From Sphingomonas caeni (GTDB lineage Bacteria; Pseudomonadota; Alphaproteobacteria; Sphingomonadales; Sphingomonadaceae), in NCBI RefSeq assembly GCF_026013415.1, contig NZ_JAPDOK010000003.1:124001-188000 (forward strand): 64,000 nt of DNA. The letters run 5' to 3'. Below the pieces are notes generated by a model. That model searched no databases. It was given only the letters and a program-made list of their open reading frames with translations, and was not told where the DNA came from. This document shows positions 59,205 to 64,000 of this stretch, one piece after another (positions within the stretch are counted from its first letter, which is position 1; the number at the start of each line of letters is the position of its first letter). The position numbers and the translations under genes were made by a program.

Positions 59205-60521
59205 ATGACATCGACCATCCGCCCCGCCGGGGGCTTCTACCGCGCGATCTGGCGCTGGCATTTCTATGCCGGGGTGATCGTCCTGCCCGTCATGCTCTGG
59301 CTCGCCGCGACCGGCGCGCTCTACCTCTACAAGCCCGAGATCGAGACCTGGCTCTACCGCGACTGGAACGCGGTGCAGCCCACGGGGCAGGCGCAGCCGA
59401 TCGCCGAGCTGATCGCCTCGGTCGAGCGGGCGACGGGCGGGACGGTGACCCAGGTTTCGCGCCCGGCCTCGCCCGCCGAGAGCTGGCGGATGACGTTTAA
59501 GGCCGGCGAGGCAAAGCGCACCGCCTTCGTCGATCCCTATCGCGGCACCGTGCTCGGCACGGCGAACGCGGGCGGGATGATGGCGACGGTGCGCGACCTC
59601 CACAGCCTCGCCATCACCGGCCCCATCGGCAATGCGCTGATCGAGATCGTCGCGGGCTGGGCGGTGGTGCTGGTCGTCACCGGCCTGATCCTGTGGTGGC
59701 CGCGCGGCGGCTCGCCCGCGATCGGGGCGCGCGGCAAGCCCGGCGGCCGCGTCTTCTGGCGCGACCTGCACGCCTCGATCGGCGTGGCCGCGGCGGCGGT
59801 GATCCTGTTCCTCGCAGTCACCGGCATGCCATGGAGCGGGGTCGCGGGCGAATGGCTCGATGGCTGGGTCAACGCCCATGGCTGGGGCCGCCCCGAACGC
59901 CCCGCGCCCGGCGCACTCGCCCAACGCCACGAAGGCCATGAGGGCCATCACGAGGGCGCCGAAAGCCTCCCCTGGTCGATGCAACGCGCGCGCGCGCCGA
60001 CGAGCGGGGCAGGGCGGGTCACCCCCGATCTCGTCGCCGAGCGCGCCTTATGGTCGGGCCTCGCCGCACCCTGGACGATGACACTCCCCGCCCGCCCCGG
60101 CGCGCCCTGGCTCGTCTCCGCCGCGATCGTCCGCGCCGAGGACGCCCACGCCGTCTATATCGACGCCGCCACCGGCAGCGTGCTCCAGGACGCGCGCTAT
60201 GGCGATTTCGGCGGCGGCGCGCAGGCGATCGAATGGGGGATCGCCACCCATCAGGGCCAGCAATATGGCGAGCCCAACCGCCTGGCGATGCTTACCGGCT
60301 GCATCGCCGTCTGGCTGCTCGCGGGCACCGGCCTCGCCGCCTGGTGGAAACGCCGCCGGGGCGGCCGCCTCCGCGCCCCGCCGCCCGCGCTCGACCGGCG
60401 CCGGAGCCTCGCGGTCGCCGCCGCGATGGCCGCGCTCGGCATGCTCTTCCCGCTCACCGGGCTGACGATGCTCGCGGCGCTGGCGGGGGAAGGGGCGCTC
60501 GCGCTCGCGCGCCGGCATTGA
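59205..60521 (+). CDS. PepSY-associated membrane protein
   Basis: 438 residues from ATG 59205, with GAGG nine bases upstream; an in-frame GTG at 59163 is the alternative. The start FYRAIWRWHFYAGVIVLPVM with RWHFYAG is the family signature, followed by LWLAATGALYLYKPEIETWL and periplasmic PepSY-like regions (HDLHSLAITGPIGNALIEI-type). Four membrane helices in all and a basic C-terminus. Related proteins act in iron(III)-siderophore reduction or sulfite reduction across the membrane. Pairing with the DUF2946 gene favours a metal role. Confidence 0.85.
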   Translation: MTSTIRPAGGFYRAIWRWHFYAGVIVLPVMLWLAATGALYLYKPEIETWLYRDWNAVQPTGQAQPIAELIASVERATGGTVTQVSRPASPAESWRMTFKAGEAKRTAFVDPYRGTVLGTANAGGMMATVRDLHSLAITGPIGNALIEIVAGWAVVLVVTGLILWWPRGGSPAIGARGKPGGRVFWRDLHASIGVAAAAVILFLAVTGMPWSGVAGEWLDGWVNAHGWGRPERPAPGALAQRHEGHEGHHEGAESLPWSMQRARAPTSGAGRVTPDLVAERALWSGLAAPWTMTLPARPGAPWLVSAAIVRAEDAHAVYIDAATGSVLQDARYGDFGGGAQAIEWGIATHQGQQYGEPNRLAMLTGCIAVWLLAGTGLAAWWKRRRGGRLRAPPPALDRRRSLAVAAAMAALGMLFPLTGLTMLAALAGEGALALARRH

Positions 60522-60566
60522 CGGCCTCTCCGCCGCCATGGTCAATCGCGCGCAGGGGGAATCGGC

Positions 60567-61472
60567 ATGGTTGAGCGCGAAGCCTGGGAGAGGCTGGGGA
60601 TCAAATGGACCCGCGATGCCGCGGTGATCCGGATCGCCTGCGCGCGCAAGCTGAAGACCGCGGACGCCGGCGCGGGCGCCGCCGGACTTCTGACATTGCG
60701 CGCCGCCTATGAGGATGCGCTCGCCTCGGCACGGGGCGCGGACGATATCGACAATTGGCTCGAGGCCCCGCCCACCGGGCCCGCGGGACCGTTCGACCCC
60801 GGACAGGCGGCGCTGCCACCCGCGATCGGCCAGCTGAACGCGCTGTTCGAAGCCGCGCTGCGCGAGGATCGGCGCTGGCTGAGTGCGGAGGAAAAGCTCG
60901 CGCTGCGCGGCGCCTGGGCCGCGATCGCCGACTGGTCGGGCGAGGGCGAGGAAGAGCGGCGCGCGGCCGATCGGGTGGTGCGCGGACTGATCCTCCACTG
61001 GCGGGCCTGGGCGGTCGGGCTCGTGCCCTTCGCGGTCGACCATTTCGACTGGACCGGGCCCGGGCAGGTGCCCGACGAAGAGGGGCTAATCGCCGATATC
61101 CTGTGGCGATACCGGGGGATCCAGTTCCTCCAGCGCGTACGGCGGCCTGGCCATCCCCATCATGCCGCCTGGGTCGAGCTGACGAGCGACGCCGGGCCGG
61201 GCGTGGGCCGCGGGCGCTGCAGCCCCCGGCATGTCCATGAGATCCAGGCGGTCATCCGCCATGTCTGGCCGGAGATGGAAGGCGAACTGAACCCCGGGCG
61301 TGTCGCCTTATGGGCGAACAATACCGCGAATCCCGCGCACCCGGAAAATCCGAAGCAGGAATCGAAGCTGCTGCGCAATATCGGCATGGCGATCGCCGCG
61401 CTCATCGTGATCCGGCTCGCCTTTGGCGTGTTCGCCGGACTGCTGGCGATGCTCGGCATCATCGGCCGATAG
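60567..61472 (+). CDS. Hypothetical protein with J-like N-terminus and C-terminal anchor
   Basis: 301 residues. The first 55 (AWERLGIKWTRDAAVIRIAC, then LLTLRAAYEDALA) have the helical spacing of J-domain-like proteins but no HPD, so any DnaK link is doubtful. The middle is helical and Trp-rich. A single transmembrane helix near the C-terminus (IGMAIAALIVIRLAFGVFAG) would anchor it as a tail-anchored protein. GGGGGAA lies upstream of ATG 60567. No known family. It ends 48 bp before the ECF sigma gene. Confidence 0.6.
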   Translation: MVEREAWERLGIKWTRDAAVIRIACARKLKTADAGAGAAGLLTLRAAYEDALASARGADDIDNWLEAPPTGPAGPFDPGQAALPPAIGQLNALFEAALREDRRWLSAEEKLALRGAWAAIADWSGEGEEERRAADRVVRGLILHWRAWAVGLVPFAVDHFDWTGPGQVPDEEGLIADILWRYRGIQFLQRVRRPGHPHHAAWVELTSDAGPGVGRGRCSPRHVHEIQAVIRHVWPEMEGELNPGRVALWANNTANPAHPENPKQESKLLRNIGMAIAALIVIRLAFGVFAGLLAMLGIIGR

Positions 61473-61504
61473 GGGCTTGGCGCTGGCGCGGACGGCCGCG
61501 AGGC

Positions 61505-61519
61505 GTTAGTTACGGGGGC
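61505..61519. promoter_or_regulatory. 15-bp motif before ECF sigma gene, inverted copy at 62832
   Basis: GTTAGTTACGGGGGC directly precedes the ECF sigma ATG. Its reverse complement, with one change (GCCCCCGTAACTAAT), is found at 62832-62846, about 40 bp after the anti-sigma stop. It could be a control site or the remains of a short insertion; the sequence does not decide. Confidence 0.35.
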
Positions 61520-61520
61520 G

Positions 61521-62087
61521 ATGGGTAAAGGGGCTTCCGACGCCGCGCGCACGCGGCTCACCGCCGCGCTGGCGCGGGTCGCGGATGGCGACCGGGGTGC
61601 GCTGCGCGAAGTCCATGATCTCACCACCGCCAAACTTTTCGGCGTCATCCTGCGTATCTCCCAGGACAGGGAAGCCGCAGAGGATATCTTGCAGGACGTG
61701 TATCTGAAGGTCTGGAACCGTGCGGGGCGCTTCGATGCCGCGCGCGCGAGCCCCGTGACCTGGCTGTGCGCGATCGCCCGCAACACCGCGATCGACTGGC
61801 GCCGTGCCTCGGGCGGCCCGGCGATGCTGCCCCAGGAAGCCGCCGCCGACATCGCCGACGATGGCGCGCTCGCCTTCGAACTGATCGAGGAAGGGCAGGA
61901 GCGCGCGCGCATCCATGCCTGTCTCGAGGCGCTGGAGGCCAAGCAGCGCGGCGCGATCCGCTCGGCATTTTTCGACGGGCTGACCTATGCCGAGCTGGCA
62001 ACCCGCATGGCCGTGCCCCTCGGCACGATGAAGGGCTGGATCCGGCGCGGGCTATCGCAGCTCAGGGGATGCCTGGGCGATGGATGA
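61521..62087 (+). CDS. ECF sigma factor (SigK/RpoE class)
   Basis: 188 residues. Region 2 shows REVHDLTTAKLFGVILRISQ and ILQDVYLKVWNRAGRFD (2.2-2.4, with the DxxxKVW pattern). Region 4 shows AKQRGAIRSAFFDGLTYAEL and MAVPLGTMKGWIRRGLSQLR (the DNA-reading helix). It overlaps the anti-sigma gene by 8 bp. It directs RNA polymerase to a small stress regulon when the anti-sigma factor is inactivated. Targets unknown. Confidence 0.93.
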   Translation: MGKGASDAARTRLTAALARVADGDRGALREVHDLTTAKLFGVILRISQDREAAEDILQDVYLKVWNRAGRFDAARASPVTWLCAIARNTAIDWRRASGGPAMLPQEAAADIADDGALAFELIEEGQERARIHACLEALEAKQRGAIRSAFFDGLTYAELATRMAVPLGTMKGWIRRGLSQLRGCLGDG

Positions 62088-62790
62088 GGCCTTCACCCCC
62101 GAGCAGGAACGCGACCTGCTCGCCGCCGAGCTGGCGCTGGGGGTGCTCGAGGGCGCGGACCGCGCCGCGGCGCTGCGCCTCCGCCTCGCCGAGCCCGATT
62201 TCGCTGTGGCGGTAACGGCGTGGGAGCGGCGCTTCGATCCGCTCTACGAAGAGTTCGCCGAGGCCGCGCCTCCCAATGTCTGGCCCGCGGTCGAGCGGCG
62301 GCTGGGGGCGCTGCGCGGCGATGCGGTGCGCGCGCTCCGGCGCTGGCGGATCGCGGCGATCGGATCGGGCGCGATCGCGGCGTCGCTGGCCGGCATATTG
62401 GTGCTGCGCCCGCCGCCCGCGCCGGTGCAGGTCGCGCGCATGCCCGATCAGCTGATGGTCACCCAGCTCGAGGGAGGCGAGGGCCCCGAGCAGGGCATCA
62501 TGCTCGCCGCCAATTACGATCCCGCCGAGGGCGAGCTGCGCATCCGCGCGATGAAGGTCCCGGCAGGCAATCTCGAGCCCGAGCTCTGGGTGATCCCCGC
62601 CGACGGCGTGCCGCGCTCGCTCGGCATGGTTGCGCGCGGCGGGCTCAGCCGCATGAAGGTGCCGATGGCGCAGCGCGAGATGATCCAGGACGGCGCGACG
62701 CTCGCCATCACCATGGAGCCGCGCGACGGCGCCCCGCACAAGGCGCCGAGCAGCGCCCCGATCGCCGCGGGCAAAATCTCGACGATCTGA
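62080..62790 (+). CDS. Anti-sigma factor, RskA family
   Basis: 236 residues. The N-terminal domain (LLAAELALGVLEGADRAAAL, then VTAWERRFDPLYEEF) is the sigma-binding part of RskA-like proteins; there is no HxxxCxxC, so it is not a zinc-type anti-sigma. One transmembrane helix (RIAAIGSGAIAASLAGILVL, about 90-110) precedes the periplasmic RskA domain with ELRIRAMKVPAGNLEPELWV and TLAITMEPRDGAPHKAPSS. It would hold the sigma factor at the membrane. The next 262 bases (62791-63052) hold only the inverted motif. Confidence 0.9.
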   Translation: MDEAFTPEQERDLLAAELALGVLEGADRAAALRLRLAEPDFAVAVTAWERRFDPLYEEFAEAAPPNVWPAVERRLGALRGDAVRALRRWRIAAIGSGAIAASLAGILVLRPPPAPVQVARMPDQLMVTQLEGGEGPEQGIMLAANYDPAEGELRIRAMKVPAGNLEPELWVIPADGVPRSLGMVARGGLSRMKVPMAQREMIQDGATLAITMEPRDGAPHKAPSSAPIAAGKISTI

Positions 62791-62831
62791 AAATCCCGGA
62801 ATTGAAGCGGGGCCGCATCCACGGCCGCTCC

Positions 62832-62846
62832 GCCCCCGTAACTAAT
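62832..62846. promoter_or_regulatory. Inverted partner of the 61505 motif
   Basis: GCCCCCGTAACTAAT, 14 of 15 bases complementary to 61505-61519, so the sigma/anti-sigma pair is bracketed by inverted copies. Confidence 0.35.
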
Positions 62847-63052
62847 CCCGAAGCCCACTCGGTAGGGCGCGGCCCCCCCGCGCCCAGCGGCCGCCGGCAA
62901 GACGCTCCCACCTCGGGGCCGGCACCGCAGCGCCCGAGGCCGCCGCCCGGGGCCCCAACCCCCGGGTGGCGGTTTTGGCTTCTGGCCGGCTTGCCGCAAA
63001 TCCCGCCGCATGCTTTATTTGGATGGGGATTGATCTGGAAGGGGGAGTCCAG

Positions 63053-63577
63053 ATGAAGATAGCTTCGCGCAGACGAGAGACCGTGCCTTCGGGCCATGAC
63101 ATCTACTGTGTCTACCGAGATTACATCAAGCACGAGGACAATCTGATCAACAACCGGGTTGGATGGTTCATTCAACTGCATTCATTCCTGATCGCCACCT
63201 ACGGCATCATCTTCGCTTCCTTCACATCAACCTTTGCGAGGGAAGCGGCGGCGATGGTTCCGGGAATTCGAGCTTCGGCATGCGTCCTGCTAGCCGCGAT
63301 ATCCCTCGTTGGGATCGCGTCATCGCTGTCGGCATCGCTTTCGATTTGGGCCGCACACAAGGCCATCAAGGCATTGAATAGACGCTGGGATGCTCAAAGC
63401 GATAAGCTCGATCCCAGGAAGGTTTTTCCGGGCTTGATCGGCGGCGGCAACAAGGGGCGCGATTGGTGGGGTGCGAGCTTCCACCTTTTCCTGCCCGCAT
63501 GCCTCTTCGCTGCATGGATAGGATCATTCTTCCTGCTTTATGATTTGTCGTACGCCATCGGCAGCGCCCACCGTTGA
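63053..63577 (+). CDS. Membrane protein of unknown function, low GC
   Basis: 174 residues from ATG 63053, with GGGGGAG upstream, and three transmembrane helices (RVGWFIQLHSFLIATYGIIF, SACVLLAAISLVGIASSLSA and FHLFLPACLFAAWIGSFFLL). The N-terminus YCVYRDYIKHEDNLINNRVG is charged and likely cytoplasmic. No family recognised. A counted 60-base line in this gene has 27 G/C, far under the region's norm, so it was probably acquired. The 29-codon extension upstream is rejected because of the strong ribosome site at 63053. Confidence 0.65.
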   Translation: MKIASRRRETVPSGHDIYCVYRDYIKHEDNLINNRVGWFIQLHSFLIATYGIIFASFTSTFAREAAAMVPGIRASACVLLAAISLVGIASSLSASLSIWAAHKAIKALNRRWDAQSDKLDPRKVFPGLIGGGNKGRDWWGASFHLFLPACLFAAWIGSFFLLYDLSYAIGSAHR

Positions 63578-63592
63578 TCTGAGCAAAGAAAA

Positions 63593-63620
63593 ACCGCCGC
63601 CCGGCATCCCGGACGGCGGT
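63593..63620. terminator. Bidirectional terminator between membrane protein and rpoC
   Basis: A 12-bp stem ACCGCCGCCCGG / CCGGACGGCGGT (one G-A mismatch) with a CATC loop. In the minus direction it is followed by TTTTTCTTTG, a strong tail for ending the rpoC transcript; in the plus direction by CTTTCATT. Confidence 0.85.
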
Positions 63621-63656
63621 CTTTCATTCTTCAGCCCGGAAGCCTGAACCCGGCGA

Positions 63657-64000
<344 letters not shown>

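Overview
The window is GC-rich, densely packed chromosomal DNA. A Sphingomonas-like alphaproteobacterium is the best guess. The reasons are a Caulobacter-type oxidative xylose operon, the codon bias, a FixL/FixJ-type pair, abundant short palindromic repeats of the kind found in sphingomonad genomes, and housekeeping genes (lepA, dinB, fprA, the 3' end of rpoC) of alphaproteobacterial character. There is no integrase, transposase, phage or CRISPR array. Start codons include several GTG and TTG, and stop/start overlaps (ATGA, GTGA) are very common, so most clusters look like translationally coupled operons.

Layout. 1-9.0 kb is a pentose catabolic region: the 3' end of a sugar/H+ symporter, xylD, and on the other strand xylX-xylB-xylC (Weimberg pathway). 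The pathway is complete in the window except for the last enzyme, the semialdehyde dehydrogenase. Two LacI-family operators and a -35 box lie in front of xylX. Set among these genes are an unknown secreted protein (2565-4457) and a metal-type divergon (4537-5878) with a CueR/MerR-like regulator, a textbook MerR promoter, a 25-residue cysteine-rich peptide and a glutaredoxin-MauE-like membrane protein. 9.0-13.8 kb holds a thymidylate kinase-like gene, two paralogous receiver-like proteins and a FixJ/PAS-kinase pair. 13.9-17.1 kb has two amidohydrolases and a lipoprotein.

17.2-31.0 kb is a type II secretion system: gspGHICD on the minus strand, gspLME-lipoprotein-F on the plus strand, gspN on the minus strand, and a periplasmic binding protein gene coupled to gspJK. 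A second small set of platform-like membrane proteins (17163-18570) converges on gspD. Three pseudopilin genes carry palindromic repeats inside their cleavable leaders. No prepilin peptidase gene is present.

31.1-41.2 kb is ordinary chromosome: dinB, a serine hydrolase, tRNA-Pro(CGG), fprA, a CsgG-like protein, a histidine phosphatase, a B12-type radical SAM protein and lepA, with decayed coding remnants between the last two. 41.2-47.4 kb is accessory: a zinc-ribbon protein with a long TPR protein (eight 34-residue repeats), a GH5 glycosidase, and a low-GC stand-alone SIR2-like gene. 47.4-51.0 kb encodes an aminotransferase-flavoprotein fusion and a glycosyltransferase. 51.6-54.9 kb is a vWA/PP2C/Ser-Thr kinase phospho-signalling triad whose kinase has a membrane-spanning, SH3-like tail. 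54.9-64 kb carries a TSUP transporter, a DUF1993-like protein, a sulfatase, a DUF2946/PepSY pair, an ECF sigma/anti-sigma pair, a low-GC membrane protein and the 3' end of rpoC.
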